Assembly (NCBI GenBank): GCA_002898275.1
Contig: BEIQ01000002.1
Span: 547,760-611,759 of the forward strand
Origin: a bacterium HR40
GTDB taxonomy: Bacteria; Pseudomonadota; Alphaproteobacteria; Geminicoccales; Geminicoccaceae
Direction of reading: 5' to 3'
DNA: 64,000 nt
Under the pieces are notes generated by a model. The model was not told the DNA's origin and made no database searches. It saw only the letters and a list, made by a program, of their open reading frames with translations. The number at the start of each line of letters is the position of its first letter. Position 1 is the stretch's first letter. A program made the translations under genes and the position numbers. Of the stretch, positions 7,833 to 16,381 are shown in pieces.

Positions 7833-9746
7833 ATGTCCGCCGTCGTTCCCGCCGATGTCGTGCGGCCCGTCCCGCCGCAGGAACGGCCGCCCGCCGCTGC
7901 GCGCCTGCAGGGGGCGGAGCTGATCCGCTCGCTTTTGCCGACATTGCCCAACGAGCCGGGCGTCTATCGGATGATCGGGCCGCGCGGCGAGCTGCTCTAC
8001 GTCGGCAAGGCCAAGTCGTTGAAAAAGCGCGTCGCCGCCTATACCCGGCCCGAGACGCTGAGTGCCCGCCTGCGGCGTATGGTGGCGCTCACGCGCGACA
8101 TGGAGTTCGTGACCACCGGCAGCGAGGTCGAGGCCCTCCTGCTCGAAGCCAATCTCATCAAGCGCTGGCGACCAGCCTTCAACATCGTCCTGCGCGACGA
8201 CAAGAGCTTTCCCTATATCGTCATCGACGGCAACCACCCTTTTCCCTCGATCGGCAAGCATCGCGGCGCCCGTCGGCCGGGCTGCGAGTATTTCGGACCC
8301 TTCGCCTCGGCCGGCGCGGTCAACGAGACGCTCAACGCGCTGCTCAAGGCCTTCCCGCTGCGCAGCTGTTCGGATGCGGTTTTTGCCAACCGCAGCCGAC
8401 CTTGTCTGCAATACCAGATCAAGCGGTGTTCAGCACCCTGTGTCGGCCGCATCGACGCCGACAGCTATGCGCGGCTGGTCGAGGAGGTGCGGATGTTCCT
8501 CACGGGCCGCTCGCAAGAGATCAAGGAGCGGCTGTCGGAGGAGATGCAGCGGGCGGCCGAGGCCCTCGACTTCGAGCGTGCGGCGGTGCTGCGCGACCGG
8601 CTCCGAGCCCTCGCCCATGTCCAGAGTCGACAGGGTATCAATGCTTCGGGCCTCGGGGATGCCGATGTGATCGGTTTGCATCTCGAGGCCGGAGCGGCCT
8701 GCGTGCAGGTGTTCTTCTATCGCGATGGCCGCAACTGCGGCAACCACGCCTTCTTCCCCGCCCATGCCGAGGACAGCGCGGCCGAGGAGATCCTCGCCGC
8801 CTTCCTGGCGCAGTTCTACGCCCAGCGGTTGCCACCGCCGCTGCTTTTGGTCTCGCACAAGCCCAAAGATGGCGAGCTGCTGGCGCGGGCGCTCGCCGAG
8901 CGGGCCGGTCGCAGGGTGCGGATCGTCGGGGGCCGCGGCGGCGAGCGTCGGCGGCTGGTCGAGATCGCGCTGGCCAATGCGCGGCAGGCCCTCGCTCGCC
9001 GCCTGGCCGAGACGACGAAGCAGGGAGAGCTCTTTGCCCGCCTTGCCCGGCTGCTCGAGCTCCCTCGGCCGCCGCGACGGATCGAGATCTATGACAACAG
9101 CCACCTCCAGGGCGCCCATGCCGTGGGTGGGTTCGTGGTGGCGACGCCCGAGGGCTTCGATCGGCGGAGCTATCGGACCTTCCTCATGAGGCGGCAGGAT
9201 CTCGCACCGGGCGACGACTATGCCATGATGCGGGAAGTGCTGCGCCGGCGCTTTGCTCGCCTCGCGCGCGAGGATCCCGACCGCGATGGCGGCATATGGC
9301 CGGATCTCGTCGTTCTCGATGGCGGGGCCGGCCAGCTCGCGGCGGCGCAGGCGGTCCTGGCCGAGCTCGGCATCGCCGGGCTGCCGCTTCTCGCCATCGC
9401 CAAAGGCCCCGAGCGCGAGGCCGGGCGCGAGCGTCTGTTCCTTCCCGGACGAGAGCCCTTCGCGCTGGACCCGCGCGACCCGGTTCTATACCTTCTGCAA
9501 CGACTGCGCGACGAAGCGCACCGTTTCGTGATCGCGGCGCACCGTGGCAGGCGGTCGCGGAGCATCGGGCAATCGGTGCTCGACCGCATTCCCGGAGTGG
9601 GAGCGAAGCGCAAGCGGGCGCTGCTCGCCTGGTTCGGATCGGCGCGCGCCGTCGAGGAAGCGGGGATCGACGATCTGGAGCGGGTGCCCGGGATCAGTCG
9701 TGTGGTGGCGCGGACCATCTACGAGCACCTGCACGAAAGCGGCTGA
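7833..9746 (+). CDS. uvrC: Excinuclease ABC subunit C (UvrC)
   Basis: A 637-residue UvrC, near the usual 600-650. The N-terminal GIY-YIG nuclease reads 'GVYRMIG...LLYVGKAKSLKKRV'; 'CLQYQIKRCSAPCVGRI' carries the conserved Cys cluster; the UVR helix pair is 'EALDFERAAVLRDRLRAL'; the RNase H-like half has 'IEIYDNSHLQG' and 'DLVVLDGGAGQLAAAQ'; two helix-hairpin-helix motifs close it ('IPGVGAKRKRALLAWF', 'LERVPGISRVVARTIY'). It makes both incisions in nucleotide excision repair with UvrB. ATG 7833 begins 14 bases after the preceding stop. A GTG upstream in frame (7773) lies inside the flavoprotein gene and is not needed. Confidence 0.95.
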   Translation: MSAVVPADVVRPVPPQERPPAAARLQGAELIRSLLPTLPNEPGVYRMIGPRGELLYVGKAKSLKKRVAAYTRPETLSARLRRMVALTRDMEFVTTGSEVEALLLEANLIKRWRPAFNIVLRDDKSFPYIVIDGNHPFPSIGKHRGARRPGCEYFGPFASAGAVNETLNALLKAFPLRSCSDAVFANRSRPCLQYQIKRCSAPCVGRIDADSYARLVEEVRMFLTGRSQEIKERLSEEMQRAAEALDFERAAVLRDRLRALAHVQSRQGINASGLGDADVIGLHLEAGAACVQVFFYRDGRNCGNHAFFPAHAEDSAAEEILAAFLAQFYAQRLPPPLLLVSHKPKDGELLARALAERAGRRVRIVGGRGGERRRLVEIALANARQALARRLAETTKQGELFARLARLLELPRPPRRIEIYDNSHLQGAHAVGGFVVATPEGFDRRSYRTFLMRRQDLAPGDDYAMMREVLRRRFARLAREDPDRDGGIWPDLVVLDGGAGQLAAAQAVLAELGIAGLPLLAIAKGPEREAGRERLFLPGREPFALDPRDPVLYLLQRLRDEAHRFVIAAHRGRRSRSIGQSVLDRIPGVGAKRKRALLAWFGSARAVEEAGIDDLERVPGISRVVARTIYEHLHESG

Positions 9747-9759
9747 GGGCGCGAAGCGC

Positions 9760-10356
9760 ATGTTCAACACCACTCCCAATCTCCTGACCGTGAGCCGGGT
9801 CCTCTTGGTGCCGTTGATCGTCGCCATCCTCCACGTCGACCAGGTGTGGGCGCGCTATCTCGCTTGTGCCCTGTTCGTCGCGGCGGCGACCACCGACTAT
9901 GTGGATGGCTTGCTAGCCCGCAGCTGGAAGATGCAATCGCCTTTCGGCCGCTGGCTCGATCCCGTCGCCGACAAGCTCCTCGTGGCGGCGACCGTGGTCG
10001 TGCTCGTCGGTTTCGATCGGGCGCCGCTTCTGCCGGCCATCGTCATCGTGCTGCGGGAGATCACGGTTTCCGGGCTGCGCGAATACATGGCGGAAGTGGC
10101 GGTGGGACTGCCGGTGAGCCGGCTGGCCAAGTGGAAGACGGCGGTGCAGATGACGGCCATCGGTTTTCTCATCGTCGGCGAATCCGGTCCCGCGTGGCTA
10201 CCGGTGCAGGCGATCGGGTGGTGGGGTCTGTGGGTCGCTGCCCTTTTGACCCTGATCACCGGCTGGGATTACCTCCGGGCCGGCCTCGCCCACATGCTGG
10301 AACGGCCACCGCGCGTGCAGCCGGATGCCGCCCGCTCGTTCGGTCCGAGCCCCTGA
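9760..10356 (+). CDS. pgsA: CDP-diacylglycerol-glycerol-3-phosphate 3-phosphatidyltransferase
   Basis: A 198-residue integral membrane enzyme that makes phosphatidylglycerol phosphate. The start 'MFNTTPNLLTVSRVLLVPL' is typical, and the CDP-alcohol phosphotransferase motif is complete: D-x2-D-G-x2-A-R-x8-G-x3-D-x3-D in 'TTDYVDGLLARSW...FGRWLDPVADKL'. About five to six membrane helices are visible. It follows uvrC by 13 bases, an order (uvrC-pgsA-moaD-moaE) common in alphaproteobacteria. Loose overlap with moaD (7-base gap) suggests one transcript. Confidence 0.95.
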   Translation: MFNTTPNLLTVSRVLLVPLIVAILHVDQVWARYLACALFVAAATTDYVDGLLARSWKMQSPFGRWLDPVADKLLVAATVVVLVGFDRAPLLPAIVIVLREITVSGLREYMAEVAVGLPVSRLAKWKTAVQMTAIGFLIVGESGPAWLPVQAIGWWGLWVAALLTLITGWDYLRAGLAHMLERPPRVQPDAARSFGPSP

Positions 10357-10363
10357 GGACGTC

Positions 10364-10615
10364 ATGCGGATCCGCTATTTCGCCTGGCTGCGCCAGCGCA
10401 CCGGTTGTGCCGAAGAAGAGATCCCATTGCCACCGGGAGTGCGCCGCCTCTCCGAACTCAAGCTCTGGCTCGCCAATCGCCACCCGCGCTTAGGCGAGGC
10501 CCTGGCAGCGAAGGGGGTGGTGCGCTGCGCCGTGAACCAGGACTATGTCGCCGAGGACATCGAGCTGTCGGACGACGACGAGGTCGCCTTTTTCCCGCCG
10601 GTGACGGGAGGCTGA
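10364..10615 (+). CDS. moaD: Molybdopterin synthase sulfur carrier subunit MoaD
   Basis: An 83-residue ubiquitin-fold protein beginning 'MRIRYFAWLRQRTG' and ending in the essential Gly-Gly ('FFPPVTGG'), which is adenylated and thiocarboxylated to deliver sulfur to the molybdopterin precursor. 'DEVAFFPPV' is the classical penultimate segment. ATG 10364 is chosen after the pgsA stop; moaE starts one base after its stop, giving a translationally linked pair. Confidence 0.93.
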   Translation: MRIRYFAWLRQRTGCAEEEIPLPPGVRRLSELKLWLANRHPRLGEALAAKGVVRCAVNQDYVAEDIELSDDDEVAFFPPVTGG

Positions 10616-10616
10616 G

Positions 10617-11114
10617 ATGATCCGAGTGCAGCACGAGCCCTTCGACCCCGGCGTCGAACTCGCGCGCTTCGTCGCCAGCCGGACCGATGTCGGTGGCATC
10701 GCCGTGTTTCTCGGCCGGGTTCGGGACCGCGCGGGCGATACACCCATCCTGGCCATGACCCTCGAGCATTATCCGGGCATGACCGAGAGGAAGCTCGCCG
10801 AGATCGAGGCCGAAGCCCGTCGGCGCTGGCCGCTCGAGGACACCCTCGTCATCCATCGCTACGGACGCATGATGCCGGGTGAGCCCATCGTCATGGTGGC
10901 GGTGGCGAGCGCCCATCGTCATGCGGCGCTCGAGGCTTGCAGTTTTCTCATCGACTGGCTCAAGACCCGAGCGCCCTTCTGGAAGTGCGAGGAGACGCCG
11001 CAAGGGGAGCGCTGGGTGGAGGCGCGGACGAGCGACGAGCTGGCGGCGGCGCGCTGGGAAAGACGTTCCGCCGCGAGCTCCGGGCAGTCGCCCGCTCAGT
11101 CCAGCTTCTCGTAA
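10617..11114 (+). CDS. moaE: Molybdopterin synthase catalytic subunit MoaE
   Basis: A 165-residue large subunit of molybdopterin synthase, which converts cPMP to molybdopterin with MoaD. Recognisable segments: 'VGGIAVFLGRVRD', 'LEHYPGMTERKL', 'IHRYGRMMPGEPIVMVAVASAHR' and 'LKTRAPFWKCE' with the active-site lysines. The C-terminal ~20 residues overlap by 19 bases with the convergent acetyltransferase gene on the other strand. Confidence 0.93.
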   Translation: MIRVQHEPFDPGVELARFVASRTDVGGIAVFLGRVRDRAGDTPILAMTLEHYPGMTERKLAEIEAEARRRWPLEDTLVIHRYGRMMPGEPIVMVAVASAHRHAALEACSFLIDWLKTRAPFWKCEETPQGERWVEARTSDELAAARWERRSAASSGQSPAQSSFS

Positions 11115-11851
11115 TAGGCGTAGCCGTAGAGGCGCTCGAACCCGGCTTGCTCGTAGAGCCGCCGTGCCGGTTCGTTGCTCTCCTGCACCTGCAGGACCGC
11201 GATCCGCGCATCCATCGCCCGCGCCCATTCCAGCAGCCGGTCGAGCACCGCCCGACCGTGACCCATGCGCCGGAAGGGGTAGTGGGTGTGCATGCTGTGG
11301 ATGACGGCGATCTCGCTGTCGATCACACAGCAGCCGGCGGCGACGGGTTCCTCCCCGAAAAAGCGCACGGCGAAGCCGAGCGGGCGCTTGATGCGGTCGT
11401 ACACCTCGGTGCGGGCGAGCCGCTCCTCCTCGCTCATCTGCGGATCGAAGAGGGCATTCCCCACCGCCTGCCGGACCCGCGTCTCGACGTCGATCGACGG
11501 GTCGGCCGGTCGCAGGTTCTCGAGCCTGCGCCACATCACGCTCGTCGGTGCCACCCGCCGATAGCCGCGCTCCTCCAGTTCCTGGGCGAGGTCCTCCGGC
11601 TGCACACGGTCGGTGAGCTGGAAGCGCGGCGGCAGGTCGCGCTCGAGGTACCAGGCTTCCGTCCGGCGGATCGCCTTGTCGACGTCGGCACCCGCCTCGA
11701 ACCTCAGGGTCTGGGCCGAATTGAGCCGGCGGCTCGTGGTGCCGCTGGCGCGCAGCAGCCATCCCGAAACGTAGACGAGCTCTCGCGGCGGCCACGCCCA
11801 CAGGCTCGCGCGTTCGATCCGGTCGATGTCGAGAACTGCGGCGTCGTTCAT
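11096..11851 (-). CDS. GNAT-family N-acetyltransferase
   Basis: A 251-residue protein whose C-terminal ~120 residues form a GNAT domain: 'IHSMHTHYPFRRMGHGRAVLDRLLEWA' contains the acetyl-CoA pyrophosphate loop (R-x-x-G-x-G), and 'VQESNEPARRLYEQAGFERLYGYAYYEKL' is motif B. The N-terminal half ('ELVYVSGWLLRASGTTSRRLNSAQTL') is a second, degenerate GNAT-like unit seen in double-domain members. The substrate is unknown. It begins only 4 bases from the MFS gene stop, overlapping it (11848-11851), so the MFS transporter and the acetyltransferase are co-transcribed. Confidence 0.8.
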   Translation of the reverse strand: MNDAAVLDIDRIERASLWAWPPRELVYVSGWLLRASGTTSRRLNSAQTLRFEAGADVDKAIRRTEAWYLERDLPPRFQLTDRVQPEDLAQELEERGYRRVAPTSVMWRRLENLRPADPSIDVETRVRQAVGNALFDPQMSEEERLARTEVYDRIKRPLGFAVRFFGEEPVAAGCCVIDSEIAVIHSMHTHYPFRRMGHGRAVLDRLLEWARAMDARIAVLQVQESNEPARRLYEQAGFERLYGYAYYEKLD

Positions 11852-13062
11852 TCCTCACTCCAGCCCCTGCGGGCCCGCAGGGCGGCAGCGAAGCCGAGGC
11901 CGATGGCGAGACAGGCCACGCCCGCGACAGTGAACAGCGGCGCGTAGCCGAACCGGTCCACCACCGGCCCGGCGAGCCCCACACCCAGGCCCTGGGCCAC
12001 GAAATAGCAGCTCGCGAACACCGATACGCCGAGGCCGCGTGCCTCCGGCAGCATCTGGGTCGCGTGGGTCTGCAAGGTGTTGTGCAGCATGTAGAGCCCG
12101 AGACCGAGGAGGAAAAGGAGGAGGGCCACGACCGGCACCGCTGGCGCCAGCGCGCTCGCCCCGAAGCCGAGGGCGAGGAGCGCGCCGCCGCTCGCCGCCA
12201 GTCCGGCTTCCCCGAGCCACCGCCGCAGCCGGTGCACGCTGGCAGTGAAGCCCAGTCCGCCCAGACCGAAGGCGAGGAGGAGAAGCCCTACCGCGCCATA
12301 GTCGAGACCATAGGCGAAGCGCAGATGCGCCCCGATATAGGCGAGGGCACCGAAGAACACCGCACCCTCGAGGGTGACGGCGACGAGCACGAACCGCGCC
12401 CGCCGCCGGCGCAACAGCTCCGGCAGCAGCAGAGCCAAGGAAGGAATGGCCTGTGGATGTCGCCGTGCCGTCAGCGCGCCGGCGGCGACCAGCGCCAGTC
12501 CGGCGCTCAGGAACACGCCGCCCACCGCGACGAACAGGGTGCGCCAGCCGAACAGGCCGCCGAGCAGCGCGCCCGCCGCCTGTCCGGCGAGCACGCCCAG
12601 CACGTTGCCGGAGAGATAGCGGGCGAGCACCACCTGCCGGTGCTCCCAGGCCACCGTGTCGCCGATGTGCGCCATCGACAAGGGGATGATGCCGGCGGCG
12701 GTGGCGCCAGCGCAGAGGCGCGCGAGGGCGAGGGTGGCGAGACTGTCGGCGGCGGCGGCAAAGGCGGCGGTGAGCCCGGTCGCGAGGGTGAGCAAAGTGA
12801 CGAGCCGCAGCTTGCCGATCCGATCGCCGACCGCACCCCAGACCAGCTGGAACAGACCGTAGCCGATCGTGAACGCGCTGACGACGAAGGAGGCTTTGCC
12901 CGGGGTCGTGGCAAAGGCCTCGCTCACGAGCGGCAGCAGCGGCTCGGTGATCCGCATGTTGGCGGCGGAGGCAAAGCCGGCCGCGGCGAGCAGGACGATG
13001 ATGCGGACGTCGTCGGCAGCAGCCGCGGCGCAGGCCCCGGGCCGCTGGCGCGGATCCTTCAT
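11848..13062 (-). CDS. MFS transporter
   Basis: A 404-residue major-facilitator protein with about 12 hydrophobic helices. 'GYGLFQLVWGAVGDRIGKLRLV' matches the loop 2-3 signature (G-x3-D-R-x-G-[RK]), repeated degenerately after helix 8. 'ITEPLLPLVSEAF' near the N-terminus resembles the YnfM/AraJ-type drug or sugar exporters. The start is taken at the ATG at 13062; longer readings run through a basic, non-conserved upstream stretch. The 3' end overlaps the GNAT gene by 4 bases. It is divergent from the universal stress gene. Confidence 0.82.
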   Translation of the reverse strand: MKDPRQRPGACAAAAADDVRIIVLLAAAGFASAANMRITEPLLPLVSEAFATTPGKASFVVSAFTIGYGLFQLVWGAVGDRIGKLRLVTLLTLATGLTAAFAAAADSLATLALARLCAGATAAGIIPLSMAHIGDTVAWEHRQVVLARYLSGNVLGVLAGQAAGALLGGLFGWRTLFVAVGGVFLSAGLALVAAGALTARRHPQAIPSLALLLPELLRRRRARFVLVAVTLEGAVFFGALAYIGAHLRFAYGLDYGAVGLLLLAFGLGGLGFTASVHRLRRWLGEAGLAASGGALLALGFGASALAPAVPVVALLLFLLGLGLYMLHNTLQTHATQMLPEARGLGVSVFASCYFVAQGLGVGLAGPVVDRFGYAPLFTVAGVACLAIGLGFAAALRARRGWSEE

Positions 13063-13229
13063 GTCGTCGTCCCGATCCGAAAGCGTGCGGAGGGATCCCT
13101 GCGACGGTGGCGCTCCGCTGTCCAGTGCGCAGGCACGGCTATTCTGGCCGACGTTGACGGGCGCTATCGGCGGCCGCAGACTCATGGCCACGATGCCGGC
13201 CAACGGCCGGGGAAGGGAGAGCAGGACAG

Positions 13230-14084
13230 ATGCGCAATATCCTCGCTCATGTCGAGCCGGGGCCCGGGCTCGAGTCGGTCCTGCGTTGCGCTCGGCTCGT
13301 GGCGGAGCGGTTCGGTTCCTATGTCGAAGGCTATCACATGCGCCCAGCTCAGCCGGACATCGTGGCCGCCGGCGCCGACGGTTTCGTGGCCGCGGCACCG
13401 GATCTGATCGCCGGCTTCGAGCGCGAGACCCGCCAGCGGGCGCGGGAGGCGGCGGCTGCCTTCGAGTCCTTTCGTGCCGAATGGGGGGTGCCACGGCCGA
13501 GCGCCGCCCGGCCCGGCGAGCCCTGTGCCGACTGGCGGGTGGAGGAGACGTTCGGCCCGGGTGCGATCGGCAGCCGCGGTCGCATCTTCGATCTCGTCGT
13601 GGTCGGCAGGCCGGTGTCCGGCTCCCCCACGCCGAGCACGGCCGCGCTCGAAACCGCCCTCTTCGAAGCCGGGCGGCCGATCTTGGTGGCACCGCCGCAG
13701 CCGCCGCAAGGACTGGGAGAACGCATCGCGATCGCTTGGAACGGCAGCACCGAGACCGCACGCACGGTCGCCTTCGGCATGCCGCTGCTGGAGCGTGCAG
13801 CCGCCGTTCTCGTGCTCGAGATCGAGGGCGGCTCGGTGCCGGGACCGGCGGGCAGCGAGCTCGCCGCTATGCTGCGCCGGCACGGGTTCGCGGTCGAGGA
13901 GCGAGTGGCGGCGCGCGGCGAGCGCTCGATCGGTCAGGCGATGCTCGAGGAGGCGGCGGCATGGGGGGCCGATTTGCTCTTCAAGGGCGCCTACACCCAG
14001 AGTCGGCTCCGACAGATGATCTTCGGCGGGGCCACCAGTCACATCTTCGCTCATGCCGAACTGCCGGTGTTCGCCGCCAATTGA
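13230..14084 (+). CDS. Universal stress protein, tandem UspA domains
   Basis: A 284-residue protein with two UspA-like halves: 'MRNILAHVEPGPGLESVLRCARLVAERFGS' opens the first, 'RIAIAWNGSTETARTVAFGMPLL' the second. The C-terminal 'FGGATSHIFAHAELPVFA' is the usual end, where the G-x-S/T loop would bind ATP phosphate; the first half lacks a clear version. A cytoplasmic stress or metabolic sensor role is expected from family knowledge; no specific target is visible. GGGAGAGCAGGAC precedes the ATG. Confidence 0.82.
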   Translation: MRNILAHVEPGPGLESVLRCARLVAERFGSYVEGYHMRPAQPDIVAAGADGFVAAAPDLIAGFERETRQRAREAAAAFESFRAEWGVPRPSAARPGEPCADWRVEETFGPGAIGSRGRIFDLVVVGRPVSGSPTPSTAALETALFEAGRPILVAPPQPPQGLGERIAIAWNGSTETARTVAFGMPLLERAAAVLVLEIEGGSVPGPAGSELAAMLRRHGFAVEERVAARGERSIGQAMLEEAAAWGADLLFKGAYTQSRLRQMIFGGATSHIFAHAELPVFAAN

Positions 14085-14166
14085 GGCCCGCGGGAGGGTC
14101 GCCGCACCGTCGCCGCCATCCAAACCCTTTCATCGGCCCGATCCCTGCGCTACATGGAGGCCGCAC

Positions 14167-14243
14167 GCGCCCGTAGCTCAGTCGGATAGAGCGTCGGCCT
14201 CCGGAGCCGAAGGTCAGAGGTTCGAGTCCTCTCGGGCGCGCCA
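14167..14243 (+). tRNA. tRNA-Arg (anticodon CCG)
   Basis: A full cloverleaf can be folded by eye: acceptor GCGCCCG (14167-14173) pairs with CGGGCGC (14233-14239), anticodon arm TCGGC-CTCCGGA-GCCGA puts CCG in positions 34-36 (reads CGG, Arg), T arm AGAGG-TTCGAGT-CCTCT. The 3' CCA (14241-14243) is encoded. The last 30 bases overlap, on the opposite strand, the end of the LOG-family gene. Confidence 0.95.
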
Positions 14244-14807
14244 GTCCCCGCCCCGCCCTCGAGCGTGAGCGGCATCGAGCAGGGCGAAGGCCTTCTCCGC
14301 TCCGTCAGCCACCGACCACAGGCGGCGGGTGGAGGGATCGGCGAAGCCTTCCCCGATCAGCCTGTCGAAGAGCGCAAGACAAGGTTGCCAGAAGCCATCG
14401 ACATCGACGAGCACGATCGGTTTGTCGTGATAGCCGAGCTGGCGCAGGGTCACGACCTCGAGCAGCTCGTCCAGGGTCCCGAAGCCACCGGGCAGCACGA
14501 GAAAGGCGTCGGCGCCGGAGATCATGCGCTCCTTGCGCTCGAACATGGTGGCGGTGACCACGAGCTCGGAGATCCCGCCCTTCGCCACCTCGCGGTCGAG
14601 CAGCCGGCGCGGCAGGATGCCGATCACTTCACCGCCGGCTTCGAGGACCGCCGTGGCGAGGATGCCCATGAGGCCGATATCCCCGCCGCCGTAGACGAGG
14701 CGCCAGCCACGGCGGGCAATCGACCTGCCGGTATCGCGGGCGAGCTGCGCGTAGGCCACGGAACGGCCCGGCCGCGAGCCGCAGAAGACGCAGACGCTTT
14801 CGATCAT
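14214..14807 (-). CDS. LOG-family protein (cytokinin riboside 5'-monophosphate phosphoribohydrolase-like)
   Basis: A 197-residue Rossmann-like protein with the LOG signatures 'YGGGDIGLMG' and 'LPGGFGTLDELLE' (the PGGxGTxxE nucleotide-binding motif). Family members release the base from nucleoside 5'-monophosphates. The start 'MIESVCVFCGSRPG' is the canonical N-terminus. The reading frame has no stop until it enters the tRNA-Arg gene from the opposite strand, so its last residues (...REDSNL) are encoded by tRNA complement; the conserved domain ends well before that. Confidence 0.87.
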   Translation of the reverse strand: MIESVCVFCGSRPGRSVAYAQLARDTGRSIARRGWRLVYGGGDIGLMGILATAVLEAGGEVIGILPRRLLDREVAKGGISELVVTATMFERKERMISGADAFLVLPGGFGTLDELLEVVTLRQLGYHDKPIVLVDVDGFWQPCLALFDRLIGEGFADPSTRRLWSVADGAEKAFALLDAAHARGRGGDWRAREDSNL

Positions 14808-14881
14808 AGCCCTAGGCTATCGGCCGAGCCGATCCGCGGCAAGGATACCGACCCTTTGGCGAGGATCCCGCGCCACGGCGG

Positions 14882-15739
14882 TCACCCTCGGGTGAGCGCG
14901 AGAAAGTCGTCGATGAGGGTACGGGTCACCGGTCCGACCTGATACGGCGTGTCTTCGATCGCCCGCACCGGGGTGATCTCCGCGGCGGTACCGGTGACGA
15001 AGATCTCCTGCGCCCGGGCGAGCTCTTCCGGCAGAATGTGGCGTTCGATCACCGGAATGCCGCGCTTCTTCGCGAGCTCGATCACCGTCTGGCGGGTAAT
15101 GCCGTTGAGGAAACAGTCGGGGATCGGCGTGTGCAACGCCCCGTCGATGACGAGGAAGATATTCGCCCCGGTGGTCTCGGCGACATAGCCGCGGTAGTCG
15201 AGCATGAGGGCGTCACCGAACCCCTTGGCTTCCGCGGCGTGCTTGCTCAGGGTGCAGATCATATAGAGGCCGGCAGCCTTGCTGTGGACGGGCGCGCATT
15301 CGGGAGCGGGTCGCCGGTAGAGGGCTGGCGTCAGGCGCAAATCGGTGTAGTAGGCGCCCCATTCCCACACGGCGATGGCGACGTGGATCTTCGAGCGCTG
15401 GGCGGACACCCCCATCTGCTCCGAACCCCGCCATGCCACCGGCCGCACATAGCAGTCGGACAGGCCGTTGCGGCGGATCGCTTCGACGGTAGCCTCCTCG
15501 AGCTGCTGGACGCTGTAGGGGATTTCGAACCCCAGCATGCGGCCGCTGTCGATGAGCCGTTGCGTGTGCTCCCGCAGCTTGAATACCCGGCCCTTATAGG
15601 CGCGCTCGCCCTCGAATACACAGCTGGCGTAGTGCAGGCCGTGGGAGAGCACGTGGAGCTTGGCCTCCCGCCAGGGCACGAATTCGCCGTCGTACCAGAT
15701 CCAACCGTCGCGCGCGTCGTACGGGATCAGATCCGCCAT
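14882..15739 (-). CDS. ilvE: Branched-chain amino acid aminotransferase
   Basis: A 285-residue fold-type IV PLP enzyme that interconverts Leu/Ile/Val and their 2-oxo acids. 'HVLSHGLHYASCVFEGERAYKGRVFKLREHTQRL' is the standard N-terminal region; the PLP lysine is in 'VHSKAAGLYMICTLSKHAAEA'; 'VAETTGANIFLV' and 'LNGITRQTVIELA' hold the phosphate-binding and lid segments; 'TGTAAEITPV' is the C-terminal signature. It is divergent from the MarR/two-component operon with 119 bases between the starts, the same order found beside petP-petR in other alphaproteobacteria. Confidence 0.92.
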   Translation of the reverse strand: MADLIPYDARDGWIWYDGEFVPWREAKLHVLSHGLHYASCVFEGERAYKGRVFKLREHTQRLIDSGRMLGFEIPYSVQQLEEATVEAIRRNGLSDCYVRPVAWRGSEQMGVSAQRSKIHVAIAVWEWGAYYTDLRLTPALYRRPAPECAPVHSKAAGLYMICTLSKHAAEAKGFGDALMLDYRGYVAETTGANIFLVIDGALHTPIPDCFLNGITRQTVIELAKKRGIPVIERHILPEELARAQEIFVTGTAAEITPVRAIEDTPYQVGPVTRTLIDDFLALTRG

Positions 15740-15858
15740 GTGAGGAACCTCGAGGAGAACCGGCTCGCAGAGGCAGCAAGCCGTTCGGGATTGCGACGCC
15801 TATCACCGGCTTCCATATGTGTCAACGAAGCCTGGAGCGGACGACGCGGCAGGAGCCC

Positions 15859-16347
15859 ATGAGCACGCTGAGCCCCTTGTTCCTGCGCGACGAGGAACTG
15901 GAGCGCAGTCTCGACCTTCTGCGCCGGGCCGCTCTCGATCTCGAGCGAGCGGCGATGCGAGCGGCCGAGGATCCGCGTCTCGACCGGCTGGACCGGGCGA
16001 TCCTGCAGTTCGTGCACGCTGCCCCCGGCATCACGCCCTCGGAGCTCGACCGGCTTCTGGCTGTGGGCAAGCAAACCCTCTCGCGGCATATCAAGGCGTT
16101 GCGTGCGCACGGGTTGGTGGCGGCGCTGAGCGACCCGGAAGACCGGCGCACGCGCCCGCTCGCCCTCACGGCCGCCGGCGAGGCGCTCGCCGATCGGATG
16201 CTGGCGGCCCAGAAACGGCGGTTGCGTGCCGCCTTCCAGCGGGTGGGGCCGGCCGCGGTCGAGGGTTTTTCGCGCGTCGTCAGCGAGCTCGCGAACCCTG
16301 ACGTGCGTCGCGAGCGCGGTCTCGCGTCGCTCGTTCCGGAATCCTAG
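15859..16347 (+). CDS. MarR-family transcriptional regulator (PetP-like)
   Basis: A 162-residue winged-helix protein. The recognition region is 'ITPSELDRLLAVGKQTLSRHIKALRAHGLV' and the wing 'SDPEDRRTRPLALTAAGEAL', both typical of MarR. It begins the three-gene unit with the following response regulator and kinase, as petP does with petR in Rhodobacter (from memory). ATG 15859 is chosen because AGGAG (15851-15855) precedes it; a longer reading from 15817 would add 14 residues. The ligand and targets are unknown. Confidence 0.82.
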   Translation: MSTLSPLFLRDEELERSLDLLRRAALDLERAAMRAAEDPRLDRLDRAILQFVHAAPGITPSELDRLLAVGKQTLSRHIKALRAHGLVAALSDPEDRRTRPLALTAAGEALADRMLAAQKRRLRAAFQRVGPAAVEGFSRVVSELANPDVRRERGLASLVPES

Positions 16348-16381
16348 GCGTCGGGGACCGCCCGCCCGGCGAGGCGCGAAC

